Assembly: GCF_001909285.1 (NCBI RefSeq)
Contig: NZ_MRSV01000001.1
Coordinates: 2,556,563 to 2,620,562, forward strand
Source of the DNA: Exiguobacterium profundum
Lineage (GTDB): Bacteria; Bacillota; Bacilli; Exiguobacteriales; Exiguobacteriaceae
Direction of reading: 5' to 3'
Length of the DNA stretch: 64,000 nucleotides
Shown one piece after another: positions 27,926 through 35,696 of this stretch. A model generated the notes under the pieces. The model was not told where the DNA came from. It did no database searches and saw nothing but the letters and a program-made list of their open reading frames with translations. How positions within the stretch are numbered: the first letter of the stretch is position 1; each line of letters starts with the position of its first letter. The position numbers were made by a program, and so were the translations under genes.

Positions 27926-27956
27926 ATTATACAGAAATTAATTAGAATTATGCTAA
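27926..27956 (-). promoter_or_regulatory. hemEHY promoter -10 with an inverted repeat over the -35 region
   Basis: A perfect -10 TATAAT (minus strand, 27926-27931) lacks a good -35. In its place lies TTAGAAT-T-ATGCTAA (27942-27956), a 7-1-7 repeat matching the Per-box consensus TTATAATnATTATAA at 11 of 14 positions. PerR or another Fur-family control of heme synthesis is an inference. Confidence 0.45.
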
Positions 27957-27987
27957 TGTGAAGCATTTTCATTGTGTTTTCTTTGTG

Positions 27988-28293
27988 TCATTTTTTTGTC
28001 GGAAATGTTCGGAAGGCAGAATTCAATTGACCTCGAATCAAATCATCACGCTGTTTCGTCGACAATCGTCGTTCTCGTTCCTTAATATCTTGAATTCGCC
28101 ATCCATCCTCTAGTTTAGTCGCCACTTCGACCAAACGTTCCACGTCATGGAAAGAATATTTACGTGAACCACCTTTTGTCCGTTCCGGAAAGACGAGACC
28201 TTTTGCTTCATAATACCGGACTTGACGCTCCGAAAGTCCCGTCAATTCAGTCACAACGCCCATCCCGATCACTTTCTTCGATTTATAGTCCAT
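27988..28293 (-). CDS. tnrA: MerR-type nitrogen regulator TnrA (GlnR/TnrA family)
   Basis: This 101-aa regulator has an N-terminal MerR winged helix (GVVTELTGLSERQVRYYEAKGLVFPERTKG split over residues 13-41, then RKYSFHDVERLV). Its C-terminal tail RGQLNSAFR matches the TnrA segment bound by glutamine synthetase, unlike the longer GlnR tail. TnrA turns on genes for scavenging nitrogen when glutamine is low. The start follows AAGGAGGCGAGGCTGA. A perfect TnrA box sits 30 bp upstream, shared with the divergent amtB gene, so autocontrol is likely. It lies upstream of hemE on the same strand with no clear terminator between. Confidence 0.88.
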   Translation of the reverse strand: MDYKSKKVIGMGVVTELTGLSERQVRYYEAKGLVFPERTKGGSRKYSFHDVERLVEVATKLEDGWRIQDIKERERRLSTKQRDDLIRGQLNSAFRTFPTKK

Positions 28294-28322
28294 TCAGCCT
28301 CGCCTCCTTAATAAAAAAACTA

Positions 28323-28339
28323 TGTCAGATAATCTGACA
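28323..28339. promoter_or_regulatory. TnrA box between tnrA and amtB
   Basis: TGTCAGATAATCTGACA fits the consensus TGTNANAWWWTNTNACA at every position. Its centre lies about 50 bp before a start predicted from the -10-like TACACT (28369-28374) of amtB. That is the spacing used for TnrA activation. Confidence 0.85.
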
Positions 28340-28419
28340 AAATGCAATCCAGCATGAATTTTTCGTTTTACACTGAAGTCAACTTTTGGAAAGCACCTAA
28401 GAAAAAGGAGGGCATGAAC

Positions 28420-29718
28420 ATGGAAGACATTCTCTATTATATGGACACGCTGTATGTACTCATCGCTGCATTGCTCGTATTGACGATGCAATTAGGTTTC
28501 GGATTACTCGAGACAGGGACGCTTCGGGCGAAGAACGCCGGTCACGTCGCGGTCAAACAAATTATCAGCCTCTCTGTGGCGGCACTCGCTTTTTGGGCGG
28601 TCGGGTTCGGTCTCTCGTTCGGTGACGGGACGACTTGGTTTGGGACAGAAGGATTCTTCTTAAGCGGATCATTCACAAGTCTCGACTGGGCGAACGTCTC
28701 CATCGACATTAAATTCTTATTCCAGTTATCATTCGTTGCAGTTTCCCTTGCCATCGCGTGGGGTGGATTTGCGGAACGGGCTAAGCTTTCTGCCTACGTT
28801 CTGTTCGGTATCTTCTTCGTTGCCATCCTCTACCCAATCGTCGCTCGCTCAGTATGGGCTGGCGGAATGCTCGGATCAATGGGGATGCAAGACTTCGCAG
28901 GTTCGGCGGTCGTTCACCTTCAAGGTGGGATGGCGGCTCTCATGGCAACAATCATTTTGAAACCACGACGTAAGACGGAATCACTCGCTGGTCATAACCA
29001 CGTGTTAACAGTCGTTGGTGGTCTCGTCCTCTGGCTTTGCTGGTTCGGCTTTAACGCCGGTTCGACAATGTCGGTCGCTGACGGATTCTTCGGTTACGTC
29101 GCATTGACAACGATGCTCGCCACAGCAGCCGGTGCGCTCGGCGCCCTTGCAATCGTCATGCTCCATCGGAAGACGGCAGATATCCCGACAATCGTGAACG
29201 GAGTACTCGGAGCACTCGTTGCCATCACGGCAGCATGCGCGTTCGTCGAACCGTGGGCAGCTGTCGTCATCGGTGCACTCGCATCTGTTGCAACATACGG
29301 AACGAGCATCTTGATGGCGAAGTATGTGGATGACCCGCTCTGCGCCTTCTCCGTACACGGAGTCGCTGGGATCATCGGAACACTCGCACTCGGTTTCTTC
29401 GCATCTCCTCGACTCGTTGAGATCACAGGAATCGGTTCTGCTGGACTCTTCTACGGTGGCGGATTGACACAGCTCGGTGTGCAGACACTCGGTGTATTGA
29501 TCGCGATGGTCATCGCCGGTGGTGGAAGTTATGCCTTCTTGAAACTTCTCGACGTCACAATCGGACTCCGTGTCACAGAAGAACAAGAAGATGTCGGCCT
29601 CGACATCGCAGAACATGGTGTATCAGCATACGGTGAAGTCGAAGAAACAACTGAGAAACCAGGACGCCTCCCGAAGATTCTCGGTTCGAGCGTATCCGTC
29701 ATGTCACCTAAAAAATAA
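28420..29718 (+). CDS. amtB: Ammonium transporter AmtB/NrgA
   Basis: This 432-aa membrane channel has eleven expected membrane segments. Family landmarks include LGFGLLETGTLRAKNAGHVAVKQI (split across residues 20-45), VHLQGGMAALMAT with the first pore His, the pore Trp region LVLWLCWFGFNAGS, and FSVHGVAGIIGTLALGFF with the second pore His. The start ATG is 8 nt after GGAGG; an ATG two codons earlier is too close. In many Bacilli a PII gene (nrgB/glnK) follows; here a terminator follows instead, so the PII partner is elsewhere or absent. The TnrA box at 28323-28339 implies induction under nitrogen limitation. Confidence 0.95.
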   Translation: MEDILYYMDTLYVLIAALLVLTMQLGFGLLETGTLRAKNAGHVAVKQIISLSVAALAFWAVGFGLSFGDGTTWFGTEGFFLSGSFTSLDWANVSIDIKFLFQLSFVAVSLAIAWGGFAERAKLSAYVLFGIFFVAILYPIVARSVWAGGMLGSMGMQDFAGSAVVHLQGGMAALMATIILKPRRKTESLAGHNHVLTVVGGLVLWLCWFGFNAGSTMSVADGFFGYVALTTMLATAAGALGALAIVMLHRKTADIPTIVNGVLGALVAITAACAFVEPWAAVVIGALASVATYGTSILMAKYVDDPLCAFSVHGVAGIIGTLALGFFASPRLVEITGIGSAGLFYGGGLTQLGVQTLGVLIAMVIAGGGSYAFLKLLDVTIGLRVTEEQEDVGLDIAEHGVSAYGEVEETTEKPGRLPKILGSSVSVMSPKK

Positions 29719-29730
29719 TCTAATCACGTG

Positions 29731-29768
29731 AGAAGGACATCCCGCACAGGATGTCCTTCTTTTTATTT
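29731..29768. terminator. Bidirectional terminator amtB / ecsB
   Basis: A perfect 12-bp stem (AGAAGGACATCC / GGATGTCCTTCT) with a 6-nt loop is followed by TTTTTATTTT on the plus strand. Confidence 0.9.
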
Positions 29769-30896
29769 TAATCGACTTAAGTAATAGCGTGTGACCAAGA
29801 TAGACAAGACCAACCCGACCGCCGCATCCCATGTGGCACCGAAAGCGACAGATGCAATCACTAGAGCGACGGACTGGATGACGAGCAGTCGCATCGCCCA
29901 CCACGAATACCCTGCGATTCGCTCATCGCGTGTAATCGGTAGCCAAGAAACGATGGAAATCGCTTCTAACCGTTTAAATAAAGGAACGAGCTGTAACGCG
30001 GTCAAGCCTACAAAGAGTGGCGTAACCAAGCCGACGTACCATCCTCCCGACATCCACATGACAATGAGCGCCACTACGGTCAAACGTAGAATTAAATCAA
30101 GTGAGTCGTTCGAACGGAGAATACGAAGTCCGTACACGTAACGTGAAGCGTCCACGCGCCGTAGGACCCGATTTTCTAGAAGCCGAGTCAATAGCCGGCG
30201 CTCTCGAACCTCTTCTTTCAAGGTCGGCAAATCGACGAACCAGCTGATCACCCGTTCAAATTGTGCCCGACTCTTCTCTTCGAGTGACGACCAATGGAGA
30301 AGCGGAATCCGCTCATTACGCTTCAGATGCAAGAGAATGAAGGGAGCGAATGCGGGGATCCATGCCCACTGTGTCCAATTCATCAATAACAAGACACCAC
30401 TTCCAAGTGCAAACGGCAGGATTGTCCATTCGCGCACTCCTTCCACTTTTGCCAACCGACCTGCAGCTGACAACATGACCATCGTCACGACGAAAGATAA
30501 CACTTCAATACTCGAATAACTCTCTGTCCGTACGAGGAGCGGAAGTAAAACGAGCAGGACGAGCAATCCACGTAGTGCAGCAAAAACAAGATTAAATAAA
30601 CGCACCCCGATCATATAGGAACGAATATCTCCTAACTCTGGAAGTAAAAACACTTGATCCGCCTCCTGGACGAATGTTCGCGGGCGATGACCGAGCGGCA
30701 TGATTAAAAGGACCGCCGCAGCAATCCACGTCCCGGGGAATGTCCCATCGATTCGTTCTAAGAAGCTATTGTAGACGAACGCCCCGTAAATCAAGGTGAA
30801 ATAGAGCGTGAACAGCAGTCCCCCGTTTGCAACGTAGCGACTGTACTTAACGACCTCTTCCATCCAGGTCCCGAGCCTTGCTGTAAATCGATTCAT
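29763..30896 (-). CDS. ecsB: ABC transporter permease EcsB
   Basis: This 377-aa membrane subunit of the EcsAB exporter has about eight hydrophobic segments (for example LLFTLYFTLIYGAFVYN, WIAAAVLLIMPL, LVVLLVLLPLL-like and WYVGLVTPLFVGL). Between them lies a long cytoplasmic stretch with ERRLLTRLLENRVLRR. In Bacilli EcsAB affects protein secretion, competence and site-2 protease activity (RasP), and in staphylococci it exports linear peptide products. The ATG overlaps the ecsA stop by 4 bp. It is about 30 residues shorter than B. subtilis EcsB. No ecsC follows. Confidence 0.9.
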   Translation of the reverse strand: MNRFTARLGTWMEEVVKYSRYVANGGLLFTLYFTLIYGAFVYNSFLERIDGTFPGTWIAAAVLLIMPLGHRPRTFVQEADQVFLLPELGDIRSYMIGVRLFNLVFAALRGLLVLLVLLPLLVRTESYSSIEVLSFVVTMVMLSAAGRLAKVEGVREWTILPFALGSGVLLLMNWTQWAWIPAFAPFILLHLKRNERIPLLHWSSLEEKSRAQFERVISWFVDLPTLKEEVRERRLLTRLLENRVLRRVDASRYVYGLRILRSNDSLDLILRLTVVALIVMWMSGGWYVGLVTPLFVGLTALQLVPLFKRLEAISIVSWLPITRDERIAGYSWWAMRLLVIQSVALVIASVAFGATWDAAVGLVLSILVTRYYLSRLK

Positions 30897-31630
30897 GACG
30901 ACCGTTCCTCCGACGCAATTGCTTCTACATATATGTCATCAAGTGTCGCATCAGGCGACAATCGATACACGTCACGTAACTCCGCCGCTGTTCCGCTTGC
31001 GATGACGACTCCTTGATGGAGGAAGACGAATCGGTCGCAGTGCCGCTCTGCCGTTTCGAGGATATGGGTGGACATTAAAATCGCACAGTCTTGTTTATAT
31101 TCATCAAACAACTGAAGCAATTGACGAATGGCTAGTGGGTCGAGACCGACAAATGGTTCATCAACAATCAAGAGCGGCGTTTTCGTCACGAGCGCACACA
31201 AGATCATCGCTTTTTGACGCATCCCTTTTGAAAAGACGGAAGGGAACCAGGCGAGTTGTTTTTCCATTCGCATCTCTTTCGCCAAACGTTTCGTACGCGC
31301 AGCCAACTCGTCCGGATTCACATCGTATGCCTTCCCCATCAATTCAATATGTTCTTGCAAGGTTAGCGTCTCATACAATATCGGTGTTTCCGGTATGTAA
31401 CTTACTTTTTTACGATAGTTCTTTTCAGAAGAATTTAATGTCTCACCATCAATTTCGATGTTTCCGGAGAGGGGTGACAATAACCCCAAAATGTGTTTGA
31501 TTGTCGTCGATTTTCCAGCTCCGTTTAGCCCTATCAAACCAACGAGCTCCCCTTTTTTTACTTCAAACGAAATGTCATACAAAACTTGTTTACCGAGATA
31601 TCCGCCGTTCAATCGATCGACGTGCAGCAT
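30893..31630 (-). CDS. ecsA: ABC transporter ATP-binding protein EcsA
   Basis: This 245-aa ATPase drives EcsB. It has Walker A GLNGAGKSTT, a Q-loop in VSYIPETPILYE, a signature-like FSKGMRQKAM (an LSGGQ variant typical of this family), Walker B LLIVDEPFVGLDPL and an H-loop MSTHILETA. I start at MLHVDRLNGGYLG after AAAGGTGTGGTTTTC; the eight-codon longer reading lacks a ribosome site. The operon ecsA-ecsB is divergent from the GlsB-like gene and lies close to hit, as in B. subtilis. Confidence 0.95.
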   Translation of the reverse strand: MLHVDRLNGGYLGKQVLYDISFEVKKGELVGLIGLNGAGKSTTIKHILGLLSPLSGNIEIDGETLNSSEKNYRKKVSYIPETPILYETLTLQEHIELMGKAYDVNPDELAARTKRLAKEMRMEKQLAWFPSVFSKGMRQKAMILCALVTKTPLLIVDEPFVGLDPLAIRQLLQLFDEYKQDCAILMSTHILETAERHCDRFVFLHQGVVIASGTAAELRDVYRLSPDATLDDIYVEAIASEERSS

Positions 31631-31672
31631 GAAAACCACACCTTTCATTTTCATCTTTTTTTCGTGGTATAT

Positions 31673-31697
31673 GTTTTAAATGTTGTCACATGGGAAT
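31673..31697 (+). promoter_or_regulatory. Possible sigma-B-type promoter of the GlsB-like gene
   Basis: GTTTTAA, about 12-13 bp, then GGGAAT resembles the sigma-B pattern GTTTAA-N12-15-GGGTAT, about 100 bp upstream of the start. It is plausible because GlsB-type proteins are often general-stress genes. Confidence 0.35.
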
Positions 31698-31796
31698 AAT
31701 CTGAACTGTAAGGCATTTTAAAATAAACATCAATACTTCCATTGTTCCACAAAATCGTTGTAAAGAACAATGGGCAAAAAGAGGAAGGAGAAATGA

Positions 31797-32051
31797 ATGA
31801 TGGGGTTTATTCTTTATTTGATTATCGGGGGTATCATCGGTTGGTTAGCAGGATTAATTTTAGGTAAGGACGTACCAGGTGGAATCATTGGTAACATCAT
31901 CGCGGGGATTATCGGTGCATGGTTGGGTGGACTTATCTTTGGTAACTTCGGACCAATCGTTGCGGATATCGCGATTATCCCGGCTCTTATCGGTGCGATT
32001 ATCCTAATCTTGATTGTATCGTTCGTTATGAAATCAATGCGTAAAAAATAA
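31797..32051 (+). CDS. GlsB/YeaQ/YmgE-family small membrane protein
   Basis: This 84-aa protein has three hydrophobic segments rich in Gly and Ile (FILYLIIGGIIGWLAGLILG; IIGNIIAGIIGAWLGGLIFG; IIPALIGAIILILIVSF) and a basic tail. This is the transglycosylase-associated/GlsB layout. The name is historical, and no enzyme activity is expected. It is likely a stress-response membrane protein. Two adjacent ATGs follow AAGGAG; the first has 6-nt spacing. It is a single gene with its own terminator. Confidence 0.88.
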   Translation: MMGFILYLIIGGIIGWLAGLILGKDVPGGIIGNIIAGIIGAWLGGLIFGNFGPIVADIAIIPALIGAIILILIVSFVMKSMRKK

Positions 32052-32063
32052 GATTATGTATCG

Positions 32064-32098
32064 GAGGGGCTTCCATTGTGGAATGTCCCTCTTTTTTC
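32064..32098 (+). terminator. Terminator after the GlsB-like gene
   Basis: GAGGG(GC)TTCCA / TGGAA(TGT)CCCTC form a two-part stem with a 3-nt loop, followed by TTTTTT. Confidence 0.75.
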
Positions 32099-33146
32099 AT
32101 TGGATCAGTAAATACATTGCCTGGTTCTTTTCGATAAACTGTTTCTCGGTCTCAAGACCAAAGAACGTAAAGAATGATTCGAAGAACGATTGACCGTAAT
32201 CCCACTCTGTTCCGAGTGGGTGTTCCGACTTCGCTTTCGGTTCACCGAGGAGGGCAATCAAATCATCCGGTCGTTTATCGAGGTCGACCCGAATCGATTC
32301 CACTTCCTCATCTTTAAACGTGACAGCCAATCGCTCATAGTCCCATTTTCCTTCACGCTTTCCAGCCGGTTCACCAAGCGTTTCTTGAACTTGCTGACTC
32401 GACTGCCCAATTAAAGAATCGACCGTTTCGAGTGAGTGACCCGTTTGAGCCTCCACTTCAATTTCAATCAACTCAGCCCGCTTCAAATCAAATTGTCCGG
32501 CAATGGCTTCGTTCGATTCAGGCATAAGGGCATACTCAATGGATTTAGAAGATATCAATTGAATCGTTTCGGTTTCCGTGACCGTCTCTCCATTTGTCAC
32601 CGCTACCGCTTTGACATCATATTGTCCCGGCATCTGTTCAAACGATAACGTATCATCGGCTTCATCAATCCGTCCTACCTGTTGTCCATCAATCCAAATA
32701 TTCGTCAATGGTACATCCGAGGTCACATCAATCCGTTGTGGGAGTAGTTCAATTCGATAGTCAGAAAAGCCATACCGTCCTTCCCCCGTGTCGATCAAAC
32801 GAAATAATCCGTCCGCCTCCATACCCGACGTTCGGTTGGCTCGGTCTTTCGCAACTTCTGCGATAGCCTCTCCTCGAATGGACTTTTCATCGTTCAACCA
32901 CCCCATGAATCGTAGAGCCTCCGCTCTCGATAAAGGTTCTCCAAGATATTCGACTTTCTCCTCAAAAAAGGTACGCTCTTCTTCTAATAAGGCCTCTTTG
33001 AATGCGACGTGAATTTTATCTTGTTCTGCCGCCGGCTTGTATGCATATATATAGAAAACAATGGCTCCAACTAGAATCGTGAAACTAGAGATCAAAAGAA
33101 AGACTTTCGGACTCCGCTCTTTTTTTCTACTTCTCGTATAAGGCAT
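32097..33146 (-). CDS. Membrane-anchored TcaA-like protein, unknown role
   Basis: This 349-aa protein has a very basic N-terminus (YTRSRKKERSPK), one membrane segment (VFLLISSFTILVGAIVFYIY) and a long outside part. The outside part has a helical region (residues 50-105), a beta-sandwich-like region with a PEGA-like IWIDGQQVGRIDE, and a C-terminal part with repeated SLIGQSSQQVQETLGEP and LIALLGEPKAK stretches. The layout recalls TcaA/YvbJ proteins of Bacilli without their zinc ribbon. TcaA affects glycopeptide susceptibility and wall teichoic acid in staphylococci. I start at the ATG behind AGGAGGTGAGCAC. Homology is a visual judgement. Confidence 0.65.
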   Translation of the reverse strand: MPYTRSRKKERSPKVFLLISSFTILVGAIVFYIYAYKPAAEQDKIHVAFKEALLEEERTFFEEKVEYLGEPLSRAEALRFMGWLNDEKSIRGEAIAEVAKDRANRTSGMEADGLFRLIDTGEGRYGFSDYRIELLPQRIDVTSDVPLTNIWIDGQQVGRIDEADDTLSFEQMPGQYDVKAVAVTNGETVTETETIQLISSKSIEYALMPESNEAIAGQFDLKRAELIEIEVEAQTGHSLETVDSLIGQSSQQVQETLGEPAGKREGKWDYERLAVTFKDEEVESIRVDLDKRPDDLIALLGEPKAKSEHPLGTEWDYGQSFFESFFTFFGLETEKQFIEKNQAMYLLIQ

Positions 33147-33274
33147 GTGCTCACCTCCTTTGCGCTCACTTATCTTCATTATAGAAGGAATCCATCTCGC
33201 TTCCTATCGTTCTTGCGCCCGAACTTCCGTGTTATGATGGAACAGAAACGACATTTAAGAATGGAGGAATGAAG

Positions 33275-33703
33275 ATGCATACAGATCCGACCTGTATCTT
33301 TTGTAAAATTGCAAAACAAGAAATCCCATCCTATCGGGTATATGAAGACGAAGCGGTCGTCGCTTTCCTCGACCTTTCTCAAGTGACGAAAGGACACACG
33401 CTCGTCATCCCAAAACATCATGCGAAAAACGTATATGAATTGCCGGAAGACGTGGCGGCAGATGTCTTTAAACGCGTCCCGACCATCGCCAAAGCGATTC
33501 AACGTGAAACGGGTGCCATCGGAATGAACGTCTTATCGAATGCCGAAGAAGTTGCCGGACAAACGGTGTACCACTTCCATATCCATTTGATTCCGCGCTT
33601 TGGACACGAGGATGGATTTGGTGCGAAGTGGATCACGCAAAATGACGCCTTCACGTCAGAAGAACTCACTACCCTTGCATCGAACATTCATGCCCACGTA
33701 TAA
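33275..33703 (+). CDS. hit: HIT-family nucleotide hydrolase/transferase
   Basis: This 142-aa protein has the N-terminal CIFCKIA motif, HTLVIPKHHAKN, and the histidine triad HFHIHLIP in its C-terminal half. HIT proteins cleave AMP-linked substrates such as adenosine phosphoramidate; the true substrate is unknown. Two in-frame ATGs exist; the second has 7-nt spacing from GGAGG and is used here. In B. subtilis hit is a direct neighbour of ecsAB and yhaH; here a TcaA-like gene and a GlsB-like gene are inserted between hit and ecsA. Confidence 0.93.
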   Translation: MHTDPTCIFCKIAKQEIPSYRVYEDEAVVAFLDLSQVTKGHTLVIPKHHAKNVYELPEDVAADVFKRVPTIAKAIQRETGAIGMNVLSNAEEVAGQTVYHFHIHLIPRFGHEDGFGAKWITQNDAFTSEELTTLASNIHAHV

Positions 33704-33709
33704 ACAGAC

Positions 33710-33738
33710 AGAGACCCGTCATCGACGGGTCTCTTTTA
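33710..33738. terminator. Bidirectional terminator after hit
   Basis: A perfect 11-bp stem (AGAGACCCGTC / GACGGGTCTCT) with a 3-nt loop is followed by TTTT. It touches the stop of the convergent coiled-coil gene. Confidence 0.9.
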
Positions 33739-34071
33739 TGATTGATTAATTGAGTCACGATGCCGTTTTCGTTCCTCTTCTAGTTGCGCCCGCTCGACCT
33801 GAAGCTTGATTGCCACTTCGTATAGCTGTTGACGCGTCTTGACAGATGTCGCTTGTTCAAATTCTTTTCGTAATTTCGTTAGACGGGCATCTATTTCAAG
33901 CATCCGCTTTTCTCGCATCGATTCTTCACGTGCCTGTTCCGTTTGCTTCGACGCCTCGTATCCCGCCTCTAGTGTATTCATAATGGATTCGGCCCAAGTG
34001 TCATCTCCCAGTCGTTTCGCAGCGAGATACAGGTCAAGCATGTCATCTACCCAACGCTTCGCTTTCTCCAC
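33736..34071 (-). CDS. Small helical (coiled-coil) protein, unknown
   Basis: This 111-aa protein is not recognised. It is almost wholly helical and charged, with heptad-like stretches (SMREKRMLEIDARLTKLRKE, then LQVERAQLEEERKRH), and has no cysteine, membrane segment or signal. It sits alone between hit and yhaH on the opposite strand, in a place where B. subtilis has no such gene. A cytoplasmic scaffold or partner protein is possible, but the sequence shows no more. Confidence 0.65.
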   Translation of the reverse strand: MEKAKRWVDDMLDLYLAAKRLGDDTWAESIMNTLEAGYEASKQTEQAREESMREKRMLEIDARLTKLRKEFEQATSVKTRQQLYEVAIKLQVERAQLEEERKRHRDSINQS

Positions 34072-34239
34072 TGAGGATCACCTTCCTTTACCTGTATTTT
34101 AAAATAAAATGATTTTTCGGTCAAAAATGAATGTTCTGAAAAATTTTATTTGCGATATAGGTTTTTAATCACTCTTTTTTGGTAAAATAATATGAAAAGA
34201 ATGTAATTCTGATTATCCGAGCTTGAGGAGGGGAATGAA

Positions 34240-34596
34240 TTGTCGAGTCGCCAACGTCGAGATTGGATTGCTTTCGGCTTTGTTTTAGCATTTTTAGGAG
34301 TCGCCACAGTGAAGAAATTGGCGCGAGGAACTGCAAATGATGCCGCTGCTCAACAACATCGAGCATCCACAATCACTACGCTAAAAGAACAATTTGGGAA
34401 TGTGGCGAAACATGCATCGCAGGTTGCCGCCGCAGGAAAACTGCAAGGAAAAGAATTGACTGACCAAGTGAAAGCCGAAGTCGAACGCTATCAACAAGAC
34501 ATTCAGCCTTCAGTCGAGCGCATCCAAGGGAACCTTCAGGAACTCTCGAACGTACAGTCTGCTATGACTGACAAAACCGTCAATCAAACACAGTGA
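34240..34596 (+). CDS. yhaH: YhaH-like small membrane-associated protein (YtxH type)
   Basis: This 118-aa protein has one N-terminal membrane segment (WIAFGFVLAFLGVATVKKL) and a helical cytoplasmic part rich in Ala, Gln and Lys, like the YtxH/YhaH general-stress family. The start codon is TTG, set by AGGAGGGGAATGAA; an ATG three bases from it is out of frame. It lies 61 bp upstream of hpr, the same pairing as in B. subtilis. The biochemical role is unknown. Confidence 0.75.
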   Translation: MSSRQRRDWIAFGFVLAFLGVATVKKLARGTANDAAAQQHRASTITTLKEQFGNVAKHASQVAAAGKLQGKELTDQVKAEVERYQQDIQPSVERIQGNLQELSNVQSAMTDKTVNQTQ

Positions 34597-34657
34597 GTGT
34601 TTGAGGTCATCGTCCGTCGATTACATTTGACTTTTTATCCGGAAAGGATGGATCGAG

Positions 34658-35221
34658 ATGGAACACGAAAAAGAATTCACTGGCCCTGAGGCCATGCTCT
34701 ATAGCCACAAAATCATTCAATTGAGTAAAGCTTTGTGGAAAACCGTCGAAAAAGACTGGCAAAACTGGATCAAACCGTTCGACTTGAATATCAATGAACA
34801 TCATATCTTATGGATTGCCCACGCTTTAGGCGGTGCATCGATTTCAGAAATTGCGAAATATGGCGTCATGCACGTCTCGACTGCTTTCAACTTCTCGAAG
34901 AAGTTAGAAGATCGTGGATTACTTACGTTTTCTAAAAAAGAGACGGACAAACGAAACACGTACGTTCAATTGACACCTGAAGGCGAATCGTTATTACTCG
35001 AAACGATTCACGCCTTCGACCCAGAGGGGAACGGTGTATTCCGTGCTTCCCTTCCGCTCCAAGAACTGTATGGAAAGTTCCCTGACTTAACAGATATGAC
35101 GGCTATCGTGCGTCGCTTGTACGGGGATAACTTTATGGATATCTTTGCGGAAACGTCAAAAATGATCACAGAAGAGGCAGGCAGACGCCCTGATGAGGAT
35201 GAACTCAGTCAAGAAGCCTGA
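34658..35221 (+). CDS. hpr: Transition-state regulator Hpr/ScoC (MarR family)
   Basis: This 187-aa MarR-type regulator represses extracellular proteases, oligopeptide permeases and sporulation genes in B. subtilis. It shows the family-specific N-terminus ([20 protein letters not shown]), [20 protein letters not shown], the winged helix [19 protein letters not shown], and a long C-terminal extension with a second helical domain ([18 protein letters not shown], [10 protein letters not shown]). The start is supported by AAAGGATGGATCGAG. Its last 17 bp overlap the end of the convergent yhaI. Confidence 0.92.
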   Translation: MEHEKEFTGPEAMLYSHKIIQLSKALWKTVEKDWQNWIKPFDLNINEHHILWIAHALGGASISEIAKYGVMHVSTAFNFSKKLEDRGLLTFSKKETDKRNTYVQLTPEGESLLLETIHAFDPEGNGVFRASLPLQELYGKFPDLTDMTAIVRRLYGDNFMDIFAETSKMITEEAGRRPDEDELSQEA

Positions 35222-35543
35222 CCTGCCGATAAAGTGGTTCTGTGACGTCTAACTCGATTCCTTGTCGGACACATGCCTCAAGAATCGTTTTGACGTCAAG
35301 TCTCACATCTAACATACCTGCAAAATGGACGAGCAATGGTTCTATGGACGTGTATCCGTAGCGCAATTGCTCGTTTTGCTGTGCCCGAATCTCCTCAAGC
35401 AATTGATAAAATGACTCGACTTCTTGTTTCGTCAAATTCGCTCGAATCACCTCATATTCGAACGGACGGTCTGTCCAATCGACAATCTCGAGTAAGATCT
35501 TCATCTGATAGGCTAAATGCTCGACCTTCTCCTCTAGTGACAC
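35205..35543 (-). CDS. yhaI: DUF1878 protein YhaI
   Basis: This 112-aa, mostly helical cytoplasmic protein ([21 protein letters not shown] in the first half, [20 protein letters not shown] in the middle) matches the YhaI family in length and neighbourhood. I use the GTG six bases after GGGGTGAGGGAA; another GTG three codons upstream lies inside that ribosome site. Function is unknown. The gene converges on hpr with a 17-bp overlap and no visible terminator, so transcripts probably overlap. Confidence 0.8.
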   Translation of the reverse strand: MSLEEKVEHLAYQMKILLEIVDWTDRPFEYEVIRANLTKQEVESFYQLLEEIRAQQNEQLRYGYTSIEPLLVHFAGMLDVRLDVKTILEACVRQGIELDVTEPLYRQVRLLD

Positions 35544-35627
35544 TTCCCTCACCCCATCATTTCACATTCTATTTCATCATTATACGACAGGATTGTGTGC
35601 TATGATACTGTACAGACAAGAGAACAG

Positions 35628-35656
35628 CTGTCATGATTAGGAAAATGTGATATAGT
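35628..35656 (+). promoter_or_regulatory. Predicted prsA promoter
   Basis: The -35 is CTGTCA (35628-35633), the spacer is 17 bp, and the -10 is TATAGT (35651-35656), 41 bp before the prsA start. Confidence 0.4.
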
Positions 35657-35696
35657 CGGACTTAGAAACTTTAAAGAATTATTAGGGGTGGAATAC

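Noticed and set aside
29005..29616. 203-codon Cys-rich open frame opposite amtB
   Set aside because: It is the mirror of amtB codon usage. It has no ribosome site, its composition is odd, and the strand opposite is a clear membrane protein.
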